A DNA stretch of 64,000 nt from Nematopogon swammerdamellus (taxonomy: Eukaryota > Arthropoda > Insecta > Lepidoptera > Adelidae), in contig OX336355.1 in the NCBI GenBank assembly GCA_946902875.1, positions 7,585,347-7,649,346 on the forward strand, written 5' to 3'. The notes beneath the pieces are model-generated. The model had not been told where the DNA came from, did not search any database, and worked only from the letters and a program-made list of their open reading frames with translations. Shown piece by piece: positions 1-12,572 of this stretch. A program made the position numbers and the translations under genes. The stretch's first letter is position 1. Each line of letters opens with the position of its first letter.

Positions 1-431
1 TAATTTATTTTGGAATATTTTTCTTGTTGAATTTTTTTAGCACACTTTTCCGTATTTCATGCGTAACCCCACGCGTTTTTAATGCGGTTTGTATACGACT
101 GCGGTTTTGGCTCAAGTTAATGGTGCATTGTTAACTATAAACAGCAAGAATTAACGCATTACGGGCGGGCTCAGCTTACCGCATATGGGCGAATTAAGTT
201 AACGTCATTCATGTGTTCATTACCTCTACGTTTTTAAAACGTCAAGATTTACGTGCGGAGGGGGATGTTAAAATCTTCTAGATGTGTGTCTGTGTTTGTA
301 TACCTACATAATTTTGTTTACGCAAAATTTGCGAGACTAAAACCAGCCATATTTAGTTACTCATGTTAGCTTCATTTTGATCTGTTTTACTTTTAGATAA
401 AAAATTCGCTTTTCTCCACAAATGGTGGAAT

Positions 432-500
432 GGGTGCTATGGGCTGACATCACGGACGTTGTAGGTGATGTAGCTAACCGTGTCAGTTTCCATAAAAAAA
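432..500 (+). mobile_element. SINE family A tail fragment
   Basis: Only the last ~70 bp: tgggctgacatcacggacgt, gctaaccgtgtcagtttcca, then a poly(A) run. Confidence 0.65.
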
Positions 501-1546
501 AAATTTACAAGAATTAAAATAACGCAAAGGCGGACTTATGCCTTGAAGAGATTCCTTACAGCTAACATTTAGGTGTGTGAAATGTGTGAATAAAGGAATG
601 TAGGTATTGGCAAAGATTTTCCGTGACTGTATGAAAGGGTATTTGCCCCCTAGTGAATCCAAGTCTGGAAGCCAAAGAACAATGTTTCACATTTATGTAA
701 TTATAAAATATATGCTACAGTGTGTTCCTAGCTGCATCTACAGACCGCAGTACATCCTGAGTACCCACTGTATAAACAGACACCATCCCGTTTTTACGAC
801 GTGGACAGACACCGTGAAACAAAGGATGCGGTTGTTCCCTTAACGCGACTGTTTGTGTTTTACGTAATCTGACAGCTGTGAAGTATGCGTATTGAATTAC
901 TACAAAATATGTAAATAATTAGGGGTGGTACTTAAAGTGACATATCTAAATAAATAAACAATAGTATAATTTTTTTTATATGTTTGTAGGTATCTACTAA
1001 GCATGTACTCGCTCTTTATATTTTTCTCGTATTTTTTCTCTTCATTTTTGGCTTTGCATTTATCTAAAAGAAAAATAAATAAACACTAGGTTTGGCTAGG
1101 GGCCCTCCTAGTTCGAGAATAAAATATATTTTATGTGAGACAACAAATAAATTTATTAAAATAAATAAAAATAATACCTATTAAAAATTGCCTCTAACTG
1201 TACGATAGTAACCTGGTGTTATACTTGTATTTAAGGCAGTAACTTAACTGTTGACAATTCGGCACATTTAACAATAATTTTGAATGCAAACGTTTAAGTT
1301 TTGCTTATAAAAAAATCCTATTTCAGAAGAAACATATTTCTTTCTAAAACTCTTCGTTTTGGCTTCACCGTGTCAAGTAAAAATGATTCATTTGAAGGAC
1401 TTGCCCTTTTCGGGTTGCATTCGAGTGGCTTCATGCCATAGTAGTACCAGGTGTCGTCTGTAATAAAAACATCAACCATCAATCATCGCCTGTGCTCATA
1501 CAGCGCGCCGATCAGTCGACCACTAAACATATTTATTATGATCTTA
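501..1546. other. no gene seen
   Basis: AT-rich sequence without splice-supported coding frames or recognised repeats. Confidence 0.5.
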
Positions 1547-1554
1547 CGCTAGCT

Positions 1555-2115
1555 TAGGGTTGCCATAAAGGTGCAGGTACTGACTGGGACACAATATCAA
1601 AACCTAATTAAAGTTGGTTGTCTTTGAGCAGGGGAATGCAGCACCTGTTCTATGAATATTAAATTAAATTTTAGATGGTAGGTATCTTTTACATATAAAG
1701 GATAGATTATACATACATTCTATTAGATAATTAGGTGGGCAATGGTTTTAAATGTCCATAGCCAATAACTTAAAGGCCCCAGAAAAGGGTCCGATTCAGA
1801 ACGATTCACGCAATTCTGTAAGCTCACATAATAGTTAGCCAAAAGTCTCCACTGAACGTTCGTTGCCTATGTATACACATAATTGACATCTGTGACTGAA
1901 ATCTGCGGATTTATGATGCCTGAATCGCTCTGTAAGGAGTGTTAGGAAATAAGAAGAAACACAAAACCCTTTAAAGATTTGTTTTATAATAGTATGGATA
2001 AAACTAACTGGCTTTTGGTTCCCGACCGGGACATTTGGTGACCAGGCGAGACGACCGGGACTGAGAATCTAAACCGGTGACAAGTCCCGGTGTACCGGGA
2101 CGAATGGCAACCCTA
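1555..2115. mobile_element. hAT-type non-autonomous element with 8-bp TSD
   Basis: 561 bp, terminal inverted repeats TAGGGTTGCCAT / ATGGCAACCCTA (12/12), flanked on both sides by CGCTAGCT (1547-1554 and 2116-2123). No transposase frame inside; internal accgggac/gtcccggt repeats. TIR plus 8-bp duplication is diagnostic of hAT-class insertion. Confidence 0.9.
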
Positions 2116-2623
2116 CGCTAGCTGGCAGCCAAAGTACTAGTCTAATGCACATTAGACCGCTTTTCCTTTGCTAAGTACACTCGCACTTCTTGCATATTTT
2201 ATAGATTTATTTGAAAATGCGCCAAGCGAATATGATCGCTATCTTGTCATAGCACTTAGGGCTAATGTACCTGCAGTTATTATGGTATGACCATATGGTC
2301 TGTGACCTCAACGGAGATGAGATTGCCGAGTGAGTATAAAGTACCGTAGTACCGGCCGGAGTCTGTTATTGATATTCCACTTGGCATTGACATCTTGAGG
2401 CTTTACTAGTAAATAAAATGGTACCTACGTGAGACAAAGTGTAATTTATCTTGATATTTACACTCGTTGTTTAAATTTATTATTTTGGTATCCCCTGATA
2501 TCTATGAATCAGTACTGTTTGGCCAAAGACTTTAACCTAGCAATTACATCTAGTAGAAAATTCAAACTAGGATTGCATAAGCAGTATTGATGCTATATAG
2601 CATGCACGCATGGGTGTATGTAT

Positions 2624-3128
2624 TACGGTTGTAACGAATATCCGTATTCGCATTCGAAATTCCGAATATTCGGTTCATTTTTATTATTCGTATCCGTATT
2701 CGTATTCGGTTGTAAGATACCGAATATTTATCGAATATTTTACTTCGGGTGTTTTACTAATGAAAGAGTGAGGCGCAACAATATTGGTAGGTGTGGCGTA
2801 TATACGCGCAAACCAATGGGCGCGTAGTGTGTGCGGTGGGGTGCAACGTACGTTAAATCCCGAAAAAGCTGCTAAGCTGTTATTCCGTATAATTTGCCAC
2901 TCCTAAAGTTTCATTATTAAATAAAATTATAAACCTTTCTAACTCACTAATTTCGTTTAATTTTTTTCTAAATACAGTGTCAAGTAATCAAAAATAGAGA
3001 AAAACATTAAAACAAGTCCATATTCATATAATTTTATGGCTCAATATAGGTAGATCTAATAGAAAATTTCAGTGTTATTCGCATTCGTATTCGCGAATGT
3101 GGAAAAATAGGCATTCGTTACAACACTA
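2624..3128. mobile_element. second hAT-type non-autonomous element with 8-bp TSD
   Basis: 505 bp, ends TACGGTTGTAACGAAT and ATTCGTTACAACACTA (14 of 16 positions inverted), flanked by GTATGTAT at 2616-2623 and 3129-3136. Its subterminal regions are full of tattcg/cgaata repeats, typical transposase-binding structure. No coding capacity. Confidence 0.88.
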
Positions 3129-3136
3129 GTATGTAT

Positions 3137-3515
3137 GCATGCAACATATGCTACGTACTGGATCCGACATTCGCGATTCATTCGCTCTTCTCTTCACCAC
3201 AGGCAGCTGCAGCAGTCGAGAGACTGCAGAACGTGCCAGCAGCAGAGCGGCTTCGATGCCGCTCACCCCTAGCCAGCAGTCGGTCACTGCGACCGCCCTA
3301 ACTTAGGGCGGACGAAGTCACCGCTACTAGTCGTCAGTCGGCCGGCCACGGCGACTGCCCTATTTTATATAGGGCGAAAAAGTGACGGCAGGCCTCGCGC
3401 GGTTTACCGCGCAAAAAAGACCGGTTTCGGTGTGATATTCTTACGACTAATAAACTTTTTTTCCTTCGCAGATACCATATACCAGACTGGATTTTAAGTA
3501 TTACAACCCCACCCG
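3137..3515 (+). repeat. structured GC-rich segment, possible solo LTR
   Basis: GC-rich block with stem-loops (gccctaacttagggc; gccctattttatatagggc; gcgcggtttaccgcgc), then ctaataaac (poly(A)-like) and an end at gtattaca. This resembles an LTR R-U5, but I find no matching target duplication or tg start, so the call is tentative. Confidence 0.3.
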
Positions 3516-4494
3516 CCTAGTTTATTAATTAATGTTTGTTTTCTCATTTTCGCTACAAATTTGTACATTATTATTAAAAATAATTTACACTTGTTAAATT
3601 TTATCTACCACATAAAACAAATACCTAAATAAGACTCCTAAAATACCTAAAATACAATGAGTATAAATTATATTGAATGGGTGCGACCGCCTTTCCTCTC
3701 TGTTACTCTTTGCCGGAGATATGAGACGTAACACTCGTTAACACACGTGTAACGTGAATTGTAAAAATAACAGATATGAATGCCTTTGGAATAATCATCA
3801 AAACCACCTAAATTATAGCGCTATTGCAATGTTTTTTAAAACAGGTGTTATAAAAAACATTCATCTGTTTAAAACTGTAAAAGAAATAGTTTCTAACAAT
3901 TTTCCTGAGTCTTGATTTTCCGTTCTATTTTACATAATTGCCTAAAACCTTAGCAGCTAAACCTTGCGATGTTCACATCCGAGTTGTCTTGAGGTCGCGA
4001 AGTCTTTATCAAACACCTGGGTTACATCCGCGTGTCGGAGACATTCCGGGGACGACCTCGCTAACACGAAGCTTGAGGCAGACCTGAGCTGTCTGTAAGA
4101 ATGCATATATCATGCGGTGATAAGCGGCACTGCTGCAAGGCTATTGTGTAAGGAGAGAGAACGAAAGGAAATAAAATGAATGTATTAATAACCATAACAA
4201 TATCTATGTTACAAAATTAAACACAGTTCGTCTGTCAAAAACTGCTGCACAGCCTATAAATAAGGTATAAATAAATGGTGCAGGTGTGTCGGAGTACAAA
4301 GGAATAGGCTACGACGAAACATCTTCCGTACTCATATGATATCCTCTCACCTTCAAATCGCGGAAAATTGCTCTTCCTTCTGAAACACGAGTCATTCAGA
4401 TGCGGCACTATAAAAAAACGCATTACACTGAGTTTTTTTTCGGAATTATTGTTGCACCTTTCATGCGGGGTACGTTCAGCAGATCTATTCTCGG
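3516..4494. other. no gene seen
   Basis: Mostly AT-rich. Short open frames near 4235-4577 on both strands have no recognisable sense. Confidence 0.5.
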
Positions 4495-4618
4495 AAATCT
4501 GCACTGACGATGCAGAAGAGTTTCAATCGTTAAGACTAGTTTTTATCTACTTATGTGTTAGCTTAGACTCAGACTAGTCTCAACTATTGAAACTCTCCTG
4601 AATCGTCAGTGCGGATTT
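4495..4618. repeat. imperfect hairpin (MITE-like)
   Basis: Arms 4495-4540 and 4573-4618 are inverted copies with about 41 of 46 positions matching (aaatctgcactgacgatgca against its complement), with a ~30-nt loop. Confidence 0.65.
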
Positions 4619-5192
4619 CTACGCTGATTGTTTGCACTGCTCCAAAACTGCCAACCCCTCTCTTTTTCATTGTGCAAATACAGATCCACGTTCAGTTTAG
4701 CAACCACCAAACGTAAATAACAAACCAGCAGTAACATTTGTCCGTGAACTGTTAATAGTTTAACTTAGCCACCGCCGGAATATCGACGCTTGCGCAGGTA
4801 GGCAAACAAAGAGTCGTGACAGCGTGTGTAGAATGTAGGTCACGCTTCAGTGCAACTGGCTGTATTTGTACACAATTTGTAATAATAATGAGCAGTGCAA
4901 ACAATACCGGAATATCGCCGATCGTGCGTGACTTGTGTTGGACCAGTGCACACATTGGTAGCTCGCTACTCTCCAGTGCCACTGTCAAACAGGAAGGGTG
5001 GGAATTAAACAAAAGGACCAACGCAGTAGAACTGATGAGGTTCACCAGCTGAGATCGCTTGTGGACAAGTCATTCAAAAGCATAGAACTGGCATACACTA
5101 CTTTCTATTTATTTCCTCCCAACGTAATCTACAAATGCATACAATTTACAACAAAACATTTGGAACACGCACACTCACACAGGCTAACTTAA

Positions 5193-5700
5193 AAAAGCGG
5201 TCAAGTGCGAGTCGAACTCGCGTGGAGAGGGTTCCGTACCATTCCATTTTCCGTGAGAACTTTAAGACTTAGGATTTTCGTTTAGGTTTTCCTGCAAACT
5301 ATAAGAGAGGTCCTAAGTATATTCCCTATTTTTTTTCGACTCTTTAATTTCGTAGATAATGATGGTAGTTTTTTTGTATATTTACTATACTATATTTTAA
5401 CCCATGCATTTAAAAGAATATATTTGTATTCCTTATAACGAGCCCTTTTCATTGAGATGTCACATGATGTACTTGAAAAAAAAAATAAACATTTTAATGT
5501 GTCCCCCAAAATTTAAATTTACGCTATACGTCCGCGAATGGATGATCAAACTCTACATTATGTACCAAATTTCAACTTTCTTCGTCCAGTAGATTCGGAA
5601 AAAATGAGCTTTGGCAGATGGGCAGATACAAGAGTGATCCTATAAGGATTCCGTTTTTTTTTCTCTTTTTTTCCTCGTTACGTACAGAACCCTAAGTCTT
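5193..5700 (-). repeat. diverged family C copy
   Basis: aaagcggtcaagtgcgagtc and gagggttccgtaccattcca at the left end; gttacgtacagaaccctaag at the right. Confidence 0.45.
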
Positions 5701-6237
5701 GGACCTGGTGTGGTTCAAGATATTATAACCAAACGTTATAAAGCAAGTTTACGTTTGCGGAAGAAGAAATGAATTTTAGCAAAGTTTTAAAATTAATATT
5801 AAATAACACCTCACGACCGCCCGCTCGTCGGTCTCATAAAGCATGGACAAAGTGTAATCACAGCGATTATTCCTTAGCAGAATCCCGTAGTTTTCTGGTT
5901 TCGCCTTATAGGGAACTCCTCCTCCGTGGACTGTAGAGTATCTGGGAAGGAAATACCTAAACGGGCTGTTGTATAAGTGCCATTTATCTATTACCGAACG
6001 GAGCTGCAATCGAGTCCAGTTGCATTTTTGTGCTCTCTATGTCTTTCTCTACATATTTCACTATTTATATTTCATTACAGGACACTCGTGAACTCTGAAG
6101 ACAGGTAGGAATGGATAAATATTGGAGAGTGGATACAACACTGCGACGACTAACTGCATACGACTCTCAAGAGTCTAAATATATTAACTGGAAAAGTGTG
6201 ATAACTCCAGTACAAACAAACCCTGCTGCATTGCAGA

Positions 6238-6490
6238 ACATTCTGTTCCCTTGCCCCTTACTAGGTGGTAGGTTCAAATTGTAGCCGACTGGGTTGGTAC
6301 CACCGTACTGGATGTAAGATGGCCGCATAGCAGCCTCGGCTGTGTTCTCATCTAGTCCAGTATAATCAGCAATCCAGGGAAGTCTCCGGTATGGCACCTA
6401 TCTTCTCGGAGCTGACATTGGCTGGTCGAAGTATGTGCTTTGGCCCCCCCGGCTCAGCCGTCCATACCGGATTACATAAAAAAAAAATTA
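6238..6490 (+). mobile_element. SINE family B, 5'-truncated
   Basis: Body and tail as at 16213 (actaggtggtaggttcaaat, ttggtaccaccgtactggat, ccggattacataaaaaaaa). The tRNA head is missing. Confidence 0.8.
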
Positions 6491-7023
6491 TAGGGGTTAC
6501 ACTGCTAAGCAGAAGGTGGCCTTATTGTAGAATGACAATTTAAGTAAACCTTGTACACAACCATCATCGCAGTGACGAATACATTTTACATTGTAGTTCC
6601 TAAATTGTTTGAGATATCTTCTTGAAACCTTAAACGTATATTTCCTATTTACTCGTACCTACTTCGTTGCGTTATCTACTCGTAATAGGGAAACTAATAC
6701 AATCCAGTGTTACAAATAAATAATTGTTTTTATTTCTTCTTTCAGGTCACCCATGATAACATAAAGAACCACCTAAAACGTAAGTTATAGCACGGACGGC
6801 CTAACCTGAGGCGAACACACGTACGCACATAAATTCCTTTCTTTAATACAAATGCTTGGCATGCACACTACTACACTCGCAGAATTTTATGCTCACCGTC
6901 ATGCGTGAATGTATTTGTACGCCTCAGATTAGAACGAACGACCTATACCTTGTCTGTCTAACCGCACTGACCGGTTGAACTGAAGTTTGATCGAAACATC
7001 TGTGGAAATACCTAGTTTGTTTT

Positions 7024-7412
7024 TAGGGTTCCGTATCCATATGGAAGCCTATTACTAAGTCTACATAGTCTGTCTGTCCGTCTGTCTGTCTGCCCGTCCG
7101 TCCGTCCGTCCATCCGAATATGATGGCTGAATCTTTGAAACCGTAATAGGTAGCCGGTTGAAATATTCACAGAATAGGTATGTGTTATTATTGCGGAAAT
7201 CCTAATAAATAATAGAAATAACAAACATTAAAAAATAAAGGCGTATAAGCATGGGAAGAAACTTTTATACAAGTATCATAATTTTCAGCAGAGCGCCATC
7301 TACTCAATTATTCAAAATTTTAACAACAACGGTATGAACGGTCAACGATAGATGGCGTGATACGCGAGATACGTGCGAGTCCGAATCGCACTTGGCTGGT
7401 TTTTTCGGTGTA
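7024..7412 (+). repeat. interspersed repeat family C
   Basis: gggttccgtatccatatgga, cctattactaagtctac, a (gtct/gtcc)n run, ttgaaatattcacagaat, and the terminal gcgagtccgaatcgcacttg. Confidence 0.65.
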
Positions 7413-7980
7413 GCCGGCACGACTACGTAGAACAATGCGTATGCTCTGGACTGGTATTCCTTCTGGTGTAATGGACCGACGCACAGGTGTATTGTATTCA
7501 GGGTTCGGGATGGTCAGTTGACTGTGAAGCACCTAGTCAGCCATATACAGGTTCCAATATCATTGTGTACGGCTACTGGTTAATGCATTTTAGTAATCTA
7601 GTCATTATTATGTCACATATTAATTTTCTATATTGAACAATTATCTTGTAGTTATCCTTTTGATATAATAATAATCTGGTATAACTCTGACGTACATGTG
7701 ATATTATAATCGAGGGCATATTTATTGGCATAATGAAACAAACATCACGAATAAATCATTCGAAAATATATCTAATTACAATAGCAATAAGATTGATAAA
7801 CTACTATTAAAGGATAAGGTAAATGATAAGTTAAATATTGTTGTCACTGCCATGCTATTGCGTGATTTAATGTACATTTCAGCTAAACAATTTGTATGGT
7901 GACAGATTTATAATTATAGGCCTGCAGCTGTGTAGGTATTTTTTTAAATCTGTATATTTTTATTTATTAGGTATATTGTA

Positions 7981-8245
7981 TACTAGCTTTTGCCCGCGGC
8001 TTCGCCCGCGTGAAATTCGTATTTAAAAAGAAGAAAGTAAGTAAACCCACTATACCATACATTTATTTCGGCGCGCTGAACATTTCGGTTTGTATGGGAG
8101 CCACATCTTAGCGTAACCGGAACTGAAATTTATATAGCCTATCCTGTGTCTCGTATAGGTAAATGTGCTTGTACGAAGTTTCATCGAATTCAGATGATCT
8201 GTTTAAGAATTATGGAGGAACATACATACATAAAGAAAATATTTC
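7981..8245 (+). repeat. interspersed repeat with gcccgcggcttcgcccgcg head
   Basis: tactagcttttgcccgcggc, cgtgaaattcgtatttaaaa and gtttcatcgaattcagatga. The same head occurs at 56172 and inverted at 57674, and a diverged one at 63590. Confidence 0.6.
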
Positions 8246-9444
8246 TAAAAATCGTCAATTTAGTTTCAGTATCATACATAGAGTCTGCAAACTCAGTATC
8301 TCATAAAACAAAGTAACTTACTCCATGACCATCCCTTACAGATTTATTATTAGTATTGATTGATTGATTGATATTGATTGATGATAATGATATAGACAAG
8401 AACGCATCTGTCTTTGATTATAGAATTAGCATCATTTATTTAAATCGCTCCCCCAAAAAGACAATACTATATCGTCTTATTAATTTAACCGGCATATTTT
8501 TTTTTACCCGACTGAGGGAAGCAAAAAGGAGGGTTTATGTCATAAACTTAATGACATCGTTATTTTATAACTTAAATTCGGTAAGCAAATAGTGACAATT
8601 TGACGTCACAAGACTGACAATTAAACAATACCTTATCCATCGATATTATAATCTAGTCTGAACTCTACTAGGGTTATTAAACTCGTAATATCAATGCACT
8701 TGTCTAATGACCATCGCCGAGGTTTTCGATTGAAAACCCGAATTATTCCTAACTACTAAACTACTGGCCTGCTTTTCATAATTTAATTATTACTGTTTAT
8801 ACTAAAAGTACCTATAATTTTTTTATGTTCTTTTCGTTTATTCGAATATTTCGATCCGTGTAACTTGTGCTGTAGAAGCGTAACCACAGAGCAAGAAGAC
8901 GTCGCACGCCTGCGCGCCGCCTCCGCCGCCACCGGCGCCGGATTACGGCCGCCGATCGCTGTTCTGTGAATAGCATAAAACCTTTTTTTATTGCCTGTAA
9001 ATTTAATATATAAACCAGTTTAACTCGTTAAGCTAGCACCCGTTGACTGTGGGAACCGCGTATAAATCCATAACTCGCTAATTAACTTTAAACTCGTGTT
9101 GGTGCAAGTGGGCCTAAGTCTCATTAGGGCGCGTACTCCACTATACTGTACTGCACTCAGGAGAACTAATAATATTCTCCTTCTAAGCCAGTGTCCTTAA
9201 TTTTATTTTATCAGATGCATGATGTATGGACACGATAGGACAGCAAACTGCCAACACAACTCCTTGTAAGGATCATAACACGTTCATACCATAACGAACG
9301 TAGATGTATGAACAGTTTACTCATATCTGTAAAGGCACCAGAGAATTCCATTGTTGTTATTTTTCTTTTATGAAGTAGAAACAAAAAATACTTTGCAATT
9401 TATTTTTTTTATGTCTAGCACAACATAATATGGCGCGCGCCTGA
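8246..9444. other. no supported gene; one GC-rich patch
   Basis: Contains (gatt)n at 8351-8375 and a GC-rich patch at 8898-8970 reading [16 protein letters not shown] then RRSLFCE and stop. The latter has a weak echo at 30956 ([12 protein letters not shown]), so it is more likely repeat than exon. Confidence 0.4.
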
Positions 9445-9864
9445 CTAACGCATAGATGTATACCGACGGCACCCACGGGCATTCGGATATTTACGGGGGC
9501 TGCGAATACCATGTCGGCCGGCTAGGTGCACCTTCACATTATTTTTGAAGGACCCCAGACTGTACATTAGAGGAAAGAATGCAGGCGGGAGTGCATTCCA
9601 CATGTTGGCAATCCTGTAAGTAAGTAAAGGTTCTATTTGTCCTATGTAAGTGGGGAGATATCGACAGTGGATGCATTCCCAACCTGTTGCGCGTGGAACG
9701 ATGGTAGAATATAGAAACTTCGATTTCATGTGTAGCATCAAAGACCTATCAAACTTTGTAGCATGCATATTTTCACACATAATATTCGAACTATCTATAC
9801 CCACCAAAACATAAATGTGAAAAAAGCCAAGTTCGCAACGAAAAAAAACTTGCAAGATAAGCAC
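9445..9864 (-). pseudogene. non-LTR reverse transcriptase C-terminal fragment
   Basis: 139 open codons. The end reads RIANMWNALPPAFFPLMYSL, GSFKNNVKVHLAGRHGIRSP and a stop, matching the WNALP..FP..Y.LG.FK..V..HL.GRHGIR tail of Jockey/Proto-type LINEs in insects. The N-terminal half is not clearly recognisable. Confidence 0.72.
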
Positions 9865-10169
9865 TCGGATAACGGCTTCGCTAATAAAAGAAGTGAGATC
9901 TAACTGGATACCAAGGTCTTTCGAAGTTCCTTAATAATAGCTCCTGTATGCATAACGTTCTTCAGTTGCTTGAAAAGAACATTTGTTATGTTCTTTGCTA
10001 CTTAATAGCAATTTACATGAAGTTTTGTCGTTTTAACTTCACATTACATTGGTAACATGTAACATCATATAAGATACCTTCAATCAAGCCATATTGCTGT
10101 ACGTAGCTTTTTTTTCTCACCAGAGCATGGCAGACAAAAACCTTTAATTTATTTTCCTCACAATTAAAA

Positions 10170-10450
10170 GTGATTCTTTATTCCGAACGTCTGTGACACA
10201 CGCACCATATTCGTCGCAACGAGGTGGAGCATACAGGAAGCGAGCACTTATAAAGTCAAGAGATTGAACATTCGGAACGCATCCGTTGCGCTTACATTAC
10301 GCGCCGACGAAACGTGCGCGGAGTGCCCTAGCGCGCACGCGTCACACACGTCGCGTCGTCGGTGCACGCATGTTGCACGCACTCGCTATGAGCCGCGGCG
10401 GGAGTACGTTTGAACTTCGAAGTACTTCGAACGCGTTTGGAATTGCAGGT
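10170..10450. promoter_or_regulatory. CpG-rich segment with a TATA-like box, possible promoter
   Basis: A GC- and CpG-dense island in AT-rich surroundings (acgcgccgacgaaacgtgcg, cgcgcacgcgtcacacacgt), with cttataaagt at about 10247. No coding exon follows that I can read. It might be an upstream start for the formin or an unrelated element; weak. Confidence 0.25.
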
Positions 10451-10556
10451 TTTCCATAAAGACGGACAAGGTGTAAATTGACAAGATATAAGTAAATAAG
10501 AACAGTACACATGATTCCGTTCGTTTTGCACGTGTTCCATTGATTTAATTTGTTAA

Positions 10557-10750
10557 TGAAACTGAAACAGTTGGCTACATCACCTACAACACCTGTAATG
10601 TCAGCCCATAACACGTTCGTGAAGTAGGTGTCATGTCAGTGCTTCCCTCGGCCGTGCCGGCTACACTGAACTGGGCGGACAAAACAAAACACCAACTAAG
10701 TATTTACATAGCCGTTTCGACTGACACGACCTTTCAATCAGTGGGACTTT
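10557..10750 (-). mobile_element. SINE family A, 5'-truncated
   Basis: Reverse copy: ctgaaacagttggctacatc, acctgtaatgtcagcccata, ccgtgccggctacactgaac, to tcaatcagtgggac. Confidence 0.75.
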
Positions 10751-12332
10751 CATTAGATGCATTGAACGTACTCAATAGCACAAGAAAACGTATCAGAAAA
10801 ATAGTTTTTCAATATTAGTTTTTGTATCTTCTTCTGTGCGGACTGCGGATGCACTTAATGCAAAAAAATGACTTCCCTAGTGTTTCCTTTCCCAAAATTC
10901 CTAAAACCTCATCGTTGCACGCACAGTTTAGTTTTGAACGGATCGAGATAAGTGCACTATCAAATTCGAAAATAATCACCACCAAATAGAAGCGTGTTTC
11001 GCCTATACGAGCTAGTTTTGTGGTCGGCAACACGCGCCGCAGTTTACGAACGTTTAGGAGCTATTAAAAAGCTGTTCCACTCAACTCAATCGTGAAAGAG
11101 CGGGCACATTACTTATACATTTTGTAATGCTCCTTGTCAGTGGCGAGATGTCTGAGGCCAGACACCAACACGTCAAGTGGTTGCTAAAGAATGCGAAATG
11201 CGTGGGAGTTTACACGGTTTTGTACAATACCTATAAAACATTTATACATACCATACCACAGGCTATATCCCGACAAACGGGGTAAGCATAGTAATCGGTG
11301 TTGTGCTTCAAGGACTCGAGGTAAATTACAGCACAACACCAACCACCACGTTTCGCAACGCATTCGGACAAGATAACTCGCACCTTGGCACGAAGACCGT
11401 GCTACCCTGTCGCCCTTTAGCACGACGTCTTGATCTTATCCCTTAATCGTCTTTTACGACATGCACGGGGAGATATGCAGTGGGACTATTATTTTACAAT
11501 ACCTATGTATAACTTTTAAAAGCACTGTAAACCCTTCTTTATTTTTACTTAAAATTAATGAAAAAGCTATTATAAGATTATCATAATTATCATCTTCGTT
11601 AGTTACATAATACCACTTTCTATTCGACCTTGGGATTCACCTTAATTGACTTCCTTCGAAATAATTGCGTCTGAACTGTAACCGTTAAACTGGACTCAGC
11701 AGTCAGCTCAGCAGCAGCTCGATATCGAGCGTCGGCCTCACCCTCAGTGAATTATTTTATTCTAAAAGTAAGTAAATAAATTAGTAATGTTACGAAGCTT
11801 GACCTTCGTCTTATCCTTACCGAATTGCTTACTTACTTACTTCTGGAACGTATAATTTTGCTGTAATTTATTAAAAGTCAACTTTGTCTCAAGCACAGAA
11901 GATTTATTAGTACATTTATGTTTTTAACGACCTTGTTACCTACAGTTGACAAGTATTATCTACTAGGTACCAGCAGGTCTATTCCATCAATAACGAGTGG
12001 GTGTTAAAACGTGGAAGGCGGAGATAATGCTATGACGGCAGAATCGGACTTAATACCCGATGAAGGTGTCGTCAAACTTGATACGGCAGTGTGAAGATTT
12101 AAATTAACTTTTGTACCGTTATGAGATCTACATTAGGTTTTTTTTATATTTATTATAAATCGTCTTGCATAGCTTTTCTTATGCGCACAGACACACGAAT
12201 GATTACCTACCTTGTCCGTACATATAAAAATACAATATGCTATAACTATAAAATTATAGGAGAATTTCCAATAGATTCTAGTGTTAGTATTGCATAGAGA
12301 TCTGACGGCTAATTACATCAATTCCTTTTCCG
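10751..12332. other. no gene seen apart from a SINE fragment
   Basis: Short opposed frames at 11184-11423 overlap each other and carry no family signal. Confidence 0.45.
11425..11505 (-). mobile_element. SINE family A head fragment
   Basis: cttttacgacatgcacgggg and atgcagtgggactattattt match the head of the copies at 19094 and 54556. Confidence 0.55.
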
Positions 12333-12572
12333 TCTCCAGATACCGTCTAAACATTTGATATCCAAGGAGGAAGAAATAGTCTCCAAATACGGTGTAGAGA
12401 TTTGATGTCCAAGACAGAAAAATACATAGTCTTCAGATACCATCTCAAGATTTTATATCCAATGAGGAAAAAATTGTCTCCAAATCCCGTGTAAACATTT
12501 GATGTCCAAGACAGAAAAATACACAGTCTTCAGATACCGTCTAAAGATTTGACATCCAAGAGGAAGAAATAG
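12333..12572 (+). repeat. 48-bp tandem repeat, five units in an A-B-A-B-A pattern
   Basis: Units alternate tccagataccgtctaaac...gaggaagaaatag and tccaaatacggtgtagag...gacagaaaaatac, so the higher-order period is about 95 bp. Confidence 0.8.

Noticed and set aside
4752..5052. Opposed ~90-codon frames on both strands
   Set aside because: No family signal in either, and no splice or promoter evidence.
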